From Thysanoteuthis rhombus (lineage: Eukaryota > Mollusca > Cephalopoda > Oegopsida > Thysanoteuthidae): DNA of 64,000 nt. The DNA lies in NCBI GenBank assembly GCA_963457665.1, contig OY735201.1, positions 30,077,841-30,141,840 on the forward strand. The letters are read 5' to 3'. Of this stretch, positions 23,440 to 34,190 are shown piece by piece. The notes beneath the pieces were generated by a model. The model had not been told where the DNA came from. It was given only the letters and a program-made list of their open reading frames with translations, and searched no databases. Both the position numbers and the translations under genes were made by a program. Position 1 is the stretch's first letter. Every line of letters begins with the position of its first letter.

Positions 23440-24122
23440 AGAATATTGGATTTGGACTTTATCTTATTCCACAGACATTATTTTTCTTTCATACATTTTT
23501 GTAGGGATAAACTTTTCAATCTTTTGCAATATAATTTTTTATTTCATTTATTATATAATTGTTCATGTTCCATTCACTTGAATTTCATTTTCAAACAAAA
23601 CCTTAATCACAGAAAGAAAGGGCCATATACTTGATTGAGCTTATTTCTTTTAAAATAGTTATTCTTCAAACTGCTTTGAGTGTTCCACAAAATCAAAAAC
23701 ACTGAACTGGTAAAAGAAAGATACTTTGGAGTTCTTTTATATCTTTTTATAAAAATAAACATTTTTTTAATTTTTAAAATTTTTGTCTCATGTACAATGT
23801 GTTACTCAATGTGTATATTTAGGTGTTTCGTGCTTACATAGTCCTAAAAATTGACTAAGATATCTCCATGGATGGTGAAAAACGGTCAGCATCATTCATA
23901 CGAACACTAAGCAATACAAAGTCAGTATAATCATACATATCCATGATACAACATTTTTAAAATGAATTTTCACATTTCTTTTTAAAAAAAATGAGTAAAT
24001 AACACTTTACACAAAGTCATTGAATAAAAATAAAAAGAATTTGGAGTGAACATTTATTGCTTTAAAGTTAGCTGGAAATGAAAAATGTTGCTTATCTAAG
24101 CCATTTTAAAGCCGTCAGAGTC

Positions 24123-24165
24123 ACTGATACCAGGAATTGAGAAAGCGGTGATACCTGGAATTGAA
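24123..24165. repeat. Short tandem duplication in hAT right end
   Basis: TGATACCAGGAATTGAGAAA is followed by TGATACCTGGAATTGAAAAG, about 24 bases apart, just inside the right terminus. This could be a subterminal transposase-binding repeat. Confidence 0.6.
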
Positions 24166-24188
24166 AAGTTAGAGTAGGATGTTTTTTT

Positions 24189-24207
24189 ATCCAACTCCAC
24201 AGCCCTG
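24189..24207. repeat. hAT right terminal inverted repeat
   Basis: Reads ATCCAACTCCACAGCCCTG on the plus strand, the inverted partner of 18199-18217, followed by GGCTTGAC. Confidence 0.88.
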
Positions 24208-24215
24208 GGCTTGAC

Positions 24216-24985
24216 CTACACAAATTGGGCAAAAGCTAAACAAGCTATAGCTCACAGACTCACATTCTGTAGGAGGTCACAAAAAATTTCCAAGGCATTT
24301 ATGTTTTCAAGTTTTCTTAAACCTTCTAGCATAATTCTTAGATGGAGTGCCTCCAAGACGACTTCATTGAGTGTAAATCCAGGATTGATACATAAGTTCA
24401 ATTTACAAAAACAATAAATACCGTTCATTTTAAAATTCATGACATTATTCATGCCAGTCCTTCAACAGCAAGAAAACACAAAACTGGACATGGGGTGGGG
24501 GGATGAGGGAGTAGAGGACAATTCATGAAGGACTAATCTATCTCTCCAGGTTTCAGTTTTAATCCTTTAATAACAAACAGCTTCAACTCAGGTTTTAGGT
24601 ATATTACCATGCCACTAAGACTTAATCCTATTTCAATTCACTCAGTAAAAGATTTTATTTTAAAAGCTGGAAACATTGGGGAAGGGTGGAGAAGAGTGGG
24701 TTTAGTGTGGCGGTTAATCATAAATAAAACTTGTGGTAACAATTCAAACAAAATGATTGATTCAGGTTGACTATGTAGTCAAAAGTTGAAGAAGTGAGGG
24801 CGAGGTATGATCAGACCTACATCACTTTCCTAACAGCTAGTGGAAATTCTTTTCAATGTCTAAAAACAGAGAAAGCTTTCTTGGCAAGTAAACCATTTAG
24901 GAGAAGAATTGTCCCTAGTAATAAACTCAAATTTACAAGTGTCATTAGACAAAATATATTATTACAGTTCACTTATTGTTTCAAT
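24216..24985. other. No recognisable gene
   Basis: Resumption of the sequence interrupted by the hAT insertion. Chance ORFs only; one 97-codon plus frame at 24794-25087 has no recognisable domain and may overlap the 5' part of the following LINE. Confidence 0.45.
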
Positions 24986-24989
24986 ACAC

Positions 24990-27001
24990 CGTTGAAAAGG
25001 GGGGAAACACTGCTACGTACACTCTTCTTCTGCCAAGAAAGGCTACAATGGGTGCCAAGGGCCAGTGGAGCTTCGAGACTACTCTGATTGAAATCAGTTG
25101 TAACCAATCCCCGCCCCCTGCCAATACAGCAGGCTATTGCCAAACACCCTTCATGATTCACACAGTCATAAGTATATATAAGTATACTGGCAGTACCTGC
25201 TGGATCAGCAGTCCCAAAATGCTAAGCCACAACACTTGCTTTTGGTTGGGGTAATGTGTTCCAAGGGAGAATACACGAACAAATATTGGCCGTTCCTGCT
25301 CAAGTCAGTGGTTTCAAAAGGCCAATCCAAACTTTAGTCCAAGAACATCACCAAGAAAATACCACTTTACATTGGCATCTCAACATCAGAACACGCTCTG
25401 CAGACATGCACACCTTGAAAATGAGATCAAAGACATCAAATAAGACATTATTAGTATTAGAGAAATGAGAAGACAGAGAAGAACTAAATGAACTAGCAAA
25501 TATCTTCTATTCAACTATGGAAAAGAAAAAAGAAAACAAAGTAGAGTTGGCTTCCTAATTCATAGAAAAATTTTTAAATGTGAAAGGATTCAAAGCTATT
25601 TCAGATTGCATGGCCGGTGTCAGCATACAGCTTTTTAAGCGGTACAAACTGAACAACATTCAAATCTACTCTCCTACCTCACAGTCAACCAAAGAAGAGA
25701 TAGATAACTTTTTAACTGATTTTAATTCCCTTCTCCAAGATACAAAAAAAAACATTTCATCATCATAATGAGAGATTCCAACACTCAGACAGAACTAGGA
25801 AGTGAAAGATGCATCAGCATCTTGTTAACTTCGCAACAACAAATGGGTTCAAAATCATGAACACATCATTTTAAAAGAGGTCAAATAGAAAATGGACTTG
25901 GAGGAGCTCCAACCATGAAACCAGGAATTAAATCAACTACAGCAGACAAAAGCAACACAGTCTAAGATATCCAGATCCTTGATTAAGTCAACATTGGAGG
26001 CAATAACAGAATGAGTTGAGATGTAAAATTCAAATTAATAACCAGTAAGAATGAAAGATGTTCCATAACAAACTGCAACCACTGACTACAAAAGAAGCTC
26101 CCTTGATCTGTCATGCTCAAACTGAAAACAGGTATAAACTTCTGACCAAACCAGAAGAGAACATCAATGAGCTAAATAACAACCACTGTAATAAAAGCCT
26201 TCAATTTGTTTGAGCCAAAGAGGAAACAAGAATTCTTATGTAAAAATGCAGAAATCTCAAATCACTGACAAGAAAAAGAATTGAAGCAACCCAAAAGATC
26301 CAAACAATTACGGGCCAATGAGTCTACTCAACTGCATCTACAAACTTTTCACCAAAGTGATCAAATGAATCACGTGAATGCTAGATGAAAACCAATCAAA
26401 GGAACAGGATGGCTGAAAAAAAGCTACTCTATCATGGACCATCTCCATTTAATAAATCAGATAGAAGAGAAAGCAGCTGAGTATAAAATACCACTCACCA
26501 CAGCCTTTGCTGACTTCAAGAAGGCTTCCAACTCAGTAGAAATTCCCTAAGTCATTGATACTATCATACAAGTAGACCTTGTATATGTCAGAGTCTTGCA
26601 GCATATCTACTAACATGGAAGTACCTCTATCTGGTTACATACTGACTGAGTCCTTTCAACATGAAAAATGGGTAAGACAAGGTAATACAAGCTCACTCAA
26701 AGTCTCCACAGCCTGCCTCGAGATGATTTTCTGAAATCTAGACAGGGAAAAAACAAAGGAAGTAGAATAGATAGTGAATACCTAAGAAACCTTCAATTTA
26801 TGAACCACAGAATCCTTTTTGCTGAGAACCTTTATGACCTCCAAACAAAGCTATATGAACTGAATAAAGGAAGCAAGAAAGTAGGCCTTCACATGAACTT
26901 CAGTAAAACAAATGTCATGTATAACAAACACACAGAGGACAAAGACACAATGATCAGGATAGAAAATGTAGAGCTGAAGAACATAGACCACAACATGGGG
27001 T
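24990..27001 (+). mobile_element. RTE-type LINE, endonuclease plus RT (longest copy)
   Basis: The only copy here that keeps the 5' half. A somewhat GC-richer leader (about 25040-25340) may be the 5' UTR. The endonuclease begins near 25345 (TLHWHLNIRT), with YKLNNIQIYSPTSQSTKEE (about 25640-25690), a GDFNAQ remnant near 25770 (reads RDSNTQTELG), and RKWTWRSS with a TRNQI-like segment (about 25885-25935). The RT follows: a YRPISLL-like start near 26310, AFADFKKASNSVE (26502-26540), GQGNTSS near 26670, and a polymerase box that reads MNHRILFAEN where FADDIVLFAEN is expected. It stops abruptly after VELKNIDHN at about 27001, so the C-terminus and GATGAT tail are missing. Many frameshifts and stops; inactive. 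Leader assignment is inferred from position. Confidence 0.85.
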
Positions 27002-28200
27002 GACTATTGGTAGGGATAATTGACATACCTATATTACACCTTCCGTCATTTGTGTTATCAAGCACACAATGATAATGTTAAGAATAGAAAAATGTAAAAA
27101 CAGAGCTCTGATTATGCTATTTTAAAGCACTCTTTCACAGAAATATTATTGGTTTACTCGCCAATTGTGTGGGAACTGGAGTCACTAAGGGCTCAGAATT
27201 TGCTGCCTCCCCTACGATAATCCAACAAGGTTTGAAGTTGACCAATTCCCTGACAGGGTACCTGGGTAGCGTTCATGTCTTGCCACTGCATTGGTAGATC
27301 ATTTTGGAATGTTGATTATTCCTGTGTTTGTAACCCACAATCCTGTATAGTGAAGACATAATCAAGCCCCTCATCAGCAGATATCACGGGATCTTCAATT
27401 TACATGGCCTCAGAGGTCTGGGTGCAAGGTGTAGATGTCTGAACGGCAAGGGTGGTTGTGGGGTTATATTTTAGCTCCAATAATTTGAGATGCTAAACTA
27501 CCTGAGAGTGAAGCATCTTTCTTTTTTTCTTTTACATGCTAATTCTAATATTGAAACCACAGTGGAAAGTCAGGGCCGAGTTTTACACTATAGTTACATT
27601 ATAAATAGAACCTCCTCAACAAATCCCCCAAAAATTTTTTAATGCAAAATTCCAAGAAGTACTTTGAGAAAAGACAAACGAGAAGAGAAAATGAGCAAAA
27701 AGGAAATAGATTCAAACTTACCACTTATTCCTGAAAACCATTTATATTGCTTTATTCTTCTCAAGTAAACAATATTTATTTAGTTTTCATTTATTCATTT
27801 TATTTATTCTTATTTTTTTTATTTCTCATGTTTGTCTTACCAATGTCACATTTCCAATTCTATTCTTTAACATAATCATTTTCCTGTGCTTCCAAAAGGA
27901 AACATTTTCAATAACAATTGACTGAAATAACACAGCATTGAAATCATTTTTTTCTTTAAAAACACAACCGAAAAAAAGGAATTTTCACACAACAAAAGTG
28001 AAATATCACTTGAATTTATGTGGATTTTAATGTAAATTATACATGGAGTTGCCCACAGAGGTATTTATATTTCATAGGTGAATAAGTAAAGAAATAAAAT
28101 AAATCAAACAGAAAAAACAAGTTTTTTCCATTTGATTGAAAGAGCTTGTCAGACATGAAGAACTCGGCCCATTTTGTGAAACTGATATAAGTGCTGTCCT
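27002..28200. other. No recognisable gene
   Basis: Begins with unrelated sequence immediately after the broken RTE copy. The stretch 27140-27480 is a little richer in GC, but I found no match in any frame. T-rich low complexity at 27770-27830. Confidence 0.5.
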
Positions 28201-28204
28201 TTTC

Positions 28205-28735
28205 CCAATCATTAATAGTAAAATTTGATGTGGCAAACCCAACAAGGTTTCAACAAGACAGACACGAAAATGACTGATCTGAAGAATTCACCAGCATCGC
28301 TGTTAATAACTTATTTGAGATGTTAACATCTTGTGTGCAGACTACACATTTCCAGTTTGCACCTGATACATACTTACAGGAAGAAAACCTGGCTATGTAT
28401 TCATCAATTTCCCTGGTTATATCATGAATATGTACTCGTGGAATTTTTTGAAGATCTGGCCTTAGGCTCATCATTGTTGAAATCAACAGTCTGGCTAAGA
28501 TACATGGACGACACATTTATACTCTGGCCCAACCAAATTGATGTACAAGTCTTTTTCTATCTTGTGAACTCAATCAAACAATCTATACAGTTAACAATGG
28601 AAAAAAACGATAACTGACTCCATTTTCTGGACATACTGGTAACCAGCACAGAAGTTGAATGTAATATTGATATTTGGAGAGAGAAAGGTAATCACTATCC
28701 TCTCTGGGAAGAAGTCCTGATTATAGACAGGGACC
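28205..28735 (+). mobile_element. Penelope-like element RT fragment
   Basis: Encodes the palm region of a Penelope-type reverse transcriptase. A degenerate TTHFQFAPDTYLQEENLAM stretch leads to EFFEDLALG, then WLRYMDDTFILWP with YMDD at 28501-28512, then FFYLVNSIKQSIQLTMEKND and LHFLDILVTS. In the family these are TYF..GK.Y.Q..G.AMGSP, the YVDDTFVVW polymerase box, the HLNS..PSIQFTME segment and LPFLDVLV. The catalytic pair of aspartates is intact although flanking parts are broken. The GIY-YIG endonuclease that normally follows is absent; an RTE copy begins about 160 bases downstream. It belongs to a different Penelope lineage from the copy at 57-59 kb. Confidence 0.8.
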
Positions 28736-28894
28736 ACTTTGGAAACCAAGAAAAATAAAGCAGCAGCATACATCAGAATGTTGACCGAGTGTACGCCAGA
28801 TAAGTGTGGAGTTCAACCTGATGTGGTTCCTACTCCTCAACATACCTGTACTGACTTATCTATGTTGTGTTCCCAGATTTTGGTTATGGATATA

Positions 28895-29495
28895 GAGCTT
28901 TGGGCAGACAAAGAAAGCAAAAGAGTCAGCTTACACATGAATTTCAGTAAAACAAAAGTCATGTGCAACAATCACATTGAGAATAAGAACATAACTGTCA
29001 AAATCAAAGATGCGAAATTGGGGAAAGTAGACCATTACATATACCTAGGACAACGAATCTCTATGAAGCCCACAAAAAAAAGAAATCAAGCCGAGAATCA
29101 CCCTAGGATGGCAAGCCTTCAGCAGAGCAAGCTCAACCTTCAAAAACAAGATAATCCCAATATTCCTAAAAAGTACCTCACATAGAGAGATTGCAAGACA
29201 GCACAATATATGAGGAAGAACATGGGGGGTCTGAGACATCATAAAATGTATTAGAAAATTCAAATGGCAATGGGCTGGTCATGTTGCGAGAATGACAGAC
29301 AGCTGATGGACATCATGACTCACCACATAGATCCCCAAAGATCACATGCAAAACTGAGGCCAACAAAATATAAGATGGACTATACAAATTCAGAAAACAC
29401 TCTGCGATGCCCATGATAGAGAAATGTGGCGGAACCTGGGGATGGTCTATGTCCAACGACGACCGTTAAAAGACTGATGATGATGATGATGATGG
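28895..29495 (+). mobile_element. RTE LINE 3' half with internal deletion
   Basis: Opens in the RT thumb region (SLHMNFSKTKVMCNNHIEN, about 28930-28985), continues through KVDHYIYLGQRIS and the WKWAGHVARM-type block (reads MAMGWSC in a shifted frame), and ends GTCCAACGACGACC then AAAAGACTGATGATGATGAT with a clean (GAT)n tail at 29472-29495. Compared with the copy at 7998-8848 it lacks about 125 bases between a CTAAAAAG block (about 29165) and CACATAGAGAGAT (29180), which in the other copy lie at 8435 and 8565. The 148-codon open frame 28739-29185 joins upstream non-LINE sequence to this fragment and is not a gene. Confidence 0.87.
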
Positions 29496-30044
29496 AGCTT
29501 TGAACATAATGAGCATTCCTTCAGGATCCCATACGGAGTTTAGCTCTATACTCGGTCTTCTAATACAGTATGTATATGTGAGAGTGCATATTCACTCGTA
29601 TATGCAAGCATGTGCATATCTAGCTAATAGGTAGTTACAGCCATGATATTCAAATTCGATTAACAAAAAAATTGAATACACACAGATAGATGCTATCTTA
29701 TATACTTGAAGAAAAAAATTCAAAATTACTGCCCTCATATGAAAACAAAGTTCTTTCTATTCACATTTCCACAAGTATTGATCTTTACCAAGAAGGAAAA
29801 TTTTCAAAAAGGGAATGAACTCCCCGTCCATACTTTTCCCCTATTGAACCAAAAAGAGTCAACTGTTCTTCTTTCTTTTCAAAGATGGTGGTTGTTTACA
29901 TTCAGAGTTTTCTATGGAAGCCCAAATTAACTCTTGTAAATGCATCACTGTGGTACCAGCTTCAGACAACAGCAGAATCATTACATAAAAAAAAACGTCA
30001 ACAACATTGTTTAGAAGCAGGAATTGTCCCCAGCCAAAATTAGA
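29496..30044. other. No recognisable gene
   Basis: No element ends or coding blocks recognised. Confidence 0.5.
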
Positions 30045-30215
30045 CTGGAATCAGGACATGCCAACAGGAATCCCCGATCTTAGCATTTAGAAAAACACCA
30101 AACAACAACAACAGCATCAACCTGGAGAACGTCATAGGGTACTATGGCTGAAAAATGGTTTCTAAGAAATGAACCCAGATGAGGATAATAGTTTGATCAG
30201 ACCTATCCCTAATCT
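30045..30215 (+). repeat. Dispersed repeat E, copy 3 (partial)
   Basis: GTACTATGGCTGAAAAATGG and CCAGATGAGGATAATAGT with a nearby TGATCAG align with the second half of copy 2 (6545-6765). Weakest of the three copies. Confidence 0.3.
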
Positions 30216-30440
30216 GAATATTTCAGACAGGAAGTACATCCAGTATTATCATTATTGATTAATTTTGCTATTTCATTTGTGTTGCCAGCAAAAGCTAAAA
30301 ACTGTGAAAGATTTTTTTTCAGCACAAATTTTTGGTGCATTCAATCAATTAGATGATCCCCTTGTGTTAGCTGTCTATCAAAGATAGGGTTTTTAACTGG
30401 CTGATAATCAGGATATCACTGCAATTAGCATATACATAAC

Positions 30441-30557
30441 ATGACAAATTAGATAAGTTCAGAAAGTACTGGCTTCACAACACCCAATGATACAAAGGTC
30501 TGGCAAATCTTGGGAAAGGTCTATATCCAAGAATGGATGCTTAAAGAATGATGATGT
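30441..30557 (+). mobile_element. RTE LINE 3' end, 5'-truncated copy
   Basis: GACAAATTAGATAAGTTCAG, AAAGTACTGGCTTCACAAC, GGAAAGGTCTATATCCAAGA and AAAGAATGATGATG match the last 110 bases of the RTE family. Confidence 0.85.
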
Positions 30558-31056
30558 ATACTTTTGAAGATATTTTGTTTCTTCTATCCCAAAATTCTGA
30601 TTCTTCCATCAAAGGGGGCTATGGCTTATGACGTCATTGTTTATTCTCATTTGTTTGAGCCTGCCCAGCAATGTGGTACCCTTGAAAAATCATCTAGTCA
30701 TTGTCTAGAGATTAAAATAAATCATTTGTTTCTGGGAAAAATATTTCCATTGATATTCATGAGAATGCAAATGACCTAATCAATATATAAATACACGGGA
30801 ATAGGGACTTACCTTCATTTTGGCACCATTTTTGTTTTGTTTTTAGCCCCAAAATTGGCTGAGATATGGCAAAATTATTGCCTACTGTTAAAGGTGTATG
30901 GATGCCATGGAAACAGTTGAACAGTACATAGTTCCATTGAGTTTTTTCCATGGAACATTTTCAATTCTCATTCAGTCGACCCAGCAAAACAACCTGATAC
31001 CCATGAAAAAAGTCTCCAGGGCAGTGCATGGTAGGGCCTATTTGACCCTAGCTGAT
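30558..31056. other. No recognisable gene
   Basis: Chance ORFs only; an 86-codon frame at 30898-31158 runs into the tandem repeat and is not conserved. Confidence 0.5.
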
Positions 31057-31235
31057 AAACATAAGATTCAGATGGCTGTATATTTCAAGTTTAGGGGTGG
31101 GGTTGTAAACATTAGATTCAGACAGCTGTATGTTTCAGCTTTAGAGGAGTGGGTATAAACATTAGATTTGGACAGCTGTAGATTCCAGGTTCAAAGGAAT
31201 GAGTGTAAACATCAAATTTAGAAAGCTGTACATTG
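31057..31235 (+). repeat. Tandem repeat, exact 50-bp unit, ~3.5 copies
   Basis: Units start with AAACAT at 31057, 31107, 31157 and 31207, each exactly 50 bases apart, with the common pattern AAACATTAGATTCAGACAGC then TGTATGTTTCAGCTTTAGAG. The fourth unit is partial. It directly precedes the truncated Tc1 transposase, in the place where its N-terminal part and left terminus should be. Confidence 0.9.
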
Positions 31236-31268
31236 CTTCTATTTTTACTATTATTACTAAGGATACTT

Positions 31269-32142
31269 TTTCTGCAATATGAGAGAAAAAAAATTAAAAC
31301 TTGTATGAAAAATCCGATGGTAATTCAAAAGGAGGTCAAAGATGATATGAGAGCAGTTGGTACATCAGTTACTAAAAGAACTATTAGTAAAGTACTACAC
31401 ATGAATGTCTTAAAATCCTGTACATCACAGAAAACACCTTCGTTAAACAAAAAAGGCACAGAGATTTTCAATTGAAGTTCATTAGTAAGCATTTAGAGAA
31501 GCCTAATCATTTTTGGAAGAACATTCTCAGGACAAATAAATCAAAAATTGAATTTTTTGGCAAAAAACTTAGTTCGTCATGCGTGGAGAAAAAAAGATAG
31601 ATGTGCCTATGATAAAAAAAACATCACCCCCCCCCCCACAGTAAAGAACGGAAGCGGAAGTATCATATTTTGGAAGTGTTTCTTTTTCAATGGTATGGGG
31701 GCACTTCACGTGATTGAAAAAACTCTGAATTGAATGATATATTTTAGAAGCTAATGTACTCTCCTCAGTGCAACAGCTGGAACTTGAAGGAGGTTGGATT
31801 TTTCAACAAGGTAACGACTCAAAGCATACAGCTAAAATAACTCTCAAATGACTTGTTCAGAGCAATGTAGAGGTGCTTCAGTCACCTAGTCAATCTCCTG
31901 ACTTGAATCCAATTGAAAAATTTATGGTGACGCTTAAGAGACCAATTCATCAGATGGATCCCAGAAACATTCATGATTTGACATTTTTTTGCAAGGAAGA
32001 GTGGGCTAAGATTTCAAAAGTATGTTGTAAAGGGCTTGTGAATGGTTATAGAAAAACATTTAGTAGTAATTGCAAACCAGAGCTATGAAACTAAGTATTA
32101 AAATATGAAATCGATGAGTCTAGATACTTTTTTCCACTGTAA
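31269..32142 (+). mobile_element. Tc1-type DNA transposon, 5'-truncated
   Basis: Encodes about two thirds of a Tc1 transposase. A second helix-turn-helix remnant (VTKRTISKVLHMN, about 31365) is followed by LEKPNHFWKNILRTNKSKIE (about 31495-31550), GSGSIIFWKCFFFNGMGALH (about 31650-31710), GWIFQQGNDSKH (about 31792-31825), SPSQSPDLNPIE (about 31885-31916) and CKEEWAKI (about 31990). At the catalytic triad the first aspartate is asparagine (WSDES-type motif reads TNKS, codon 31535-31537), the second is glycine (QQDND reads QQGND, 31810-31812), and the final glutamate is kept near 31914. A right terminal repeat ending TACTTTTTTCCACTGTA closes at 32141 with TA. The first 100 or so residues and the left terminus are missing, and further frame breaks occur. 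Confidence 0.88.
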
Positions 32143-33364
32143 CTATTATTCATATTTTATTCTGCATTGTATGTCTGAAATCATGTATTTTTTCTTACTG
32201 ATAGTTAATTTTACATTAAAATATATCACCAATGTAAATTCAAAGTAAATGTGAGCATTGAAAGTATATCAAATAGATATTTTTTAAGTGTCCAAATACT
32301 CTTTTCACCACATTTCAACAGCTTGTTTCTTCAGGTAGCCTAATGGGAGGATGTTGTTCTACTAGTTTATATAAAAATAATGCTGCACTTTTAGTAATGA
32401 ATCCAAGATGTTTTTCCTTCAACTTTTCTTCTTGAAGGTCAGTAAATCACTAAGAATATACTGAATTCCATATTTCATGTTTATGAGTTTTATATGCATT
32501 TCTCTGGAGTTTAAGGTTTATAAAAGGTGAATCTCTTGGATTCTTATAAATAATAATAAAAAAAAAAGGTTATAAGTCATTACACTTACATCTATTAAAC
32601 AAAACAGATGTATGAAAGATACATTTAGCACTTCTAGTTGAAGACTATAACAACAAGAGTTGGAAGTGTGGAAAGAGAGACACTATGTGCAACGGAGTAA
32701 AGAGGAAAGAAAATGCAAATCTGTGTACTACAACTGTGATCAAAATAACTGGGATATCATTAACAAATCCTCTCAGCTTGAAAATGTCAGCCTGTACAGA
32801 TACAGGGATTTACTTTCTGAAAGAGATTAGCTGTAAATGCATTTGTAAACAAGCAACTTCGTCTTTCACCAACGAACAGGCAGAGGGAAAGGTAATGAAA
32901 GACTCATGGTTTAAGACTGGGAAACATGGTTGCTGGGAACCATATGTTCCAAAGAATGACTGAACAAACAAAAGACACCTACCGCAGAAAATGCCAATAT
33001 TATAATCATTAATTTTATTACTTTGAAAACAATCATATAGAAAAAGTAACTTTTGTTCTATGAAGCAGCGGGCCAAAAGAAATTCGAGAGAAATCCTGAA
33101 ACAATATTAATATTACAGGTGTTTCTAATACAGCAAGCTATAATAGGGGCAGCGTGCACCCTTTTCCTTCCTCTCCAATACCCCACTCTCCTTCACGTTC
33201 CACCACCGACAACTCACTGATGATCATTTAATAGACTATTTCTCCCAGCCTTCTGTTTTGACTTAAATAGAGTTGAAAACATTTAGATAACCACATTTTC
33301 CAGAAACTTTTTTTTTAACCCTCCTATATCAGCATTCGTATACATAAAATGCCGCGAGTATCCG
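32143..33364. other. No recognisable gene
   Basis: A 92-codon plus frame at 32685-32963 (cysteine-rich, no known domain) is the only notable open frame; I do not call it. No element ends recognised. Confidence 0.45.
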
Positions 33365-33537
33365 ATATATATATATATATATATATATACATACACACAC
33401 ACACTCAAATATATATACATAAACATGAATGTATATTGATATATATATTACACACACACAAACATGAATGTATATATATTACAAGCACACATATACATAC
33501 ATAAACATGAATGTGTGTGTGCATATATATATATAAA
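33365..33537. repeat. Compound TA/CA microsatellite
   Basis: TA and CA runs are interrupted by three near-copies of AAACATGAATGTATAT (about 33421, 33462 and 33504), forming a short higher-order repeat of about 42 bases. Confidence 0.9.
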
Positions 33538-33639
33538 TTAGATGTGGCTGTCAATTCGGTATTGAGCAAAACTACCCTTTACATTCTATTCCTCTTTGCC
33601 CCTTCGTTTTCTTTTGGTCTGTTTTTTTGTTTTTCATTA

Positions 33640-34190
33640 TAAATTTCACTTCAGAGATAGGTTCCTTCCACTTGTGAGCTCAGAGATGGCTTTCAAGGCC
33701 TGCAGCTGGATTGCAGATTTTATGGCAAATTGCACAGGTATTTGGCACCACCATAGCCTCGCCTTGATCTGCATTGTAACCAGCAAGTGCTGTTTCAATA
33801 TGCCTGGTTACACCTGACTGCGACCGGGAGTTACACACTGGGCTTCACAAGAGATCTGCCTGTCTTGTATGAGATTTCAAATCGCTTACCAAGCCCGCTT
33901 TAGATAGTAGAACACAATTGCAATATGTGTATGTCATCCCTCTCTCTGTTCCTGGACTGGAGGAAGTTCTACGCCTTCCATCTTACAAGATGCATGAAAC
34001 CATTTTGCACGACAAAAACGATTTTGCACGACATATGCTTTCAGCTTCTGGCTCCTCCACCAGAAATTCACTTCCTCCATGCAGCAGGATCTTTTGCTCG
34101 GCCCTTCTAATTTTTAATGTCAATCCTCATGTCTTCAAAATATTTTTTCCGACAGTCTTTTTACCTTTTCCTAGGCTTGCGTTGTGGTTG
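33640..34190 (-). mobile_element. LINE ORF2 C-terminal tail with C2H2-like motif
   Basis: On the minus strand the frame resembles the end of a Jockey/CR1-type ORF2. A GHKQPQRKPRKR-like basic segment (about 34190-34150), DMRIDIKN (about 34130), GRAKDPAAWRK (about 34090-34060), and downstream CNCVLLSKAGLVSDLKSH and CAICHKICNPAAGLESHL (about 33740-33680) with a trailing H, which is a C2H2 zinc-finger-like pattern. In the family the basic segment and the DRAAWR motif follow the RT and a terminal C2H2 finger closes the protein. The RT core itself is missing. The tail shares no sequence with the RTE copies, so it is a further LINE family. Confidence 0.65.

Larger units (their letters stand above)
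18199..24207 (+). mobile_element. Full-length hAT DNA transposon, decayed (~6.0 kb)
   Basis: Bounded by 19-bp terminal inverted repeats: CAGGGTTGCGGAGTTGGAT on the left (18199-18217) and, inverted, CAGGGCTGTGGAGTTGGAT on the right (24189-24207), 17 of 19 identical. The flanks GGCTTAAT (18191-18198) and GGCTTGAC (24208-24215) agree at 6 of 8 positions, as expected for an aged 8-bp hAT target duplication. The right half carries a transposase fossil; the left 2.7 kb is non-coding. Finding both ends, both flanks and the hAT transposase makes the boundaries firm. The element is long for a hAT (usually 2.5-5 kb), so it may include a nested insertion or captured DNA on the left. Confidence 0.9.

Noticed and set aside
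28739-29185. Longest open frame in the window (148 codons)
   Set aside because: Chance fusion of upstream unrelated sequence with a truncated RTE LINE fragment; described under the LINE copy instead.
32685-32963. Cysteine-rich 92-codon frame as a possible small secreted protein
   Set aside because: No signal peptide at its start and no conserved cysteine pattern; lacks supporting context.
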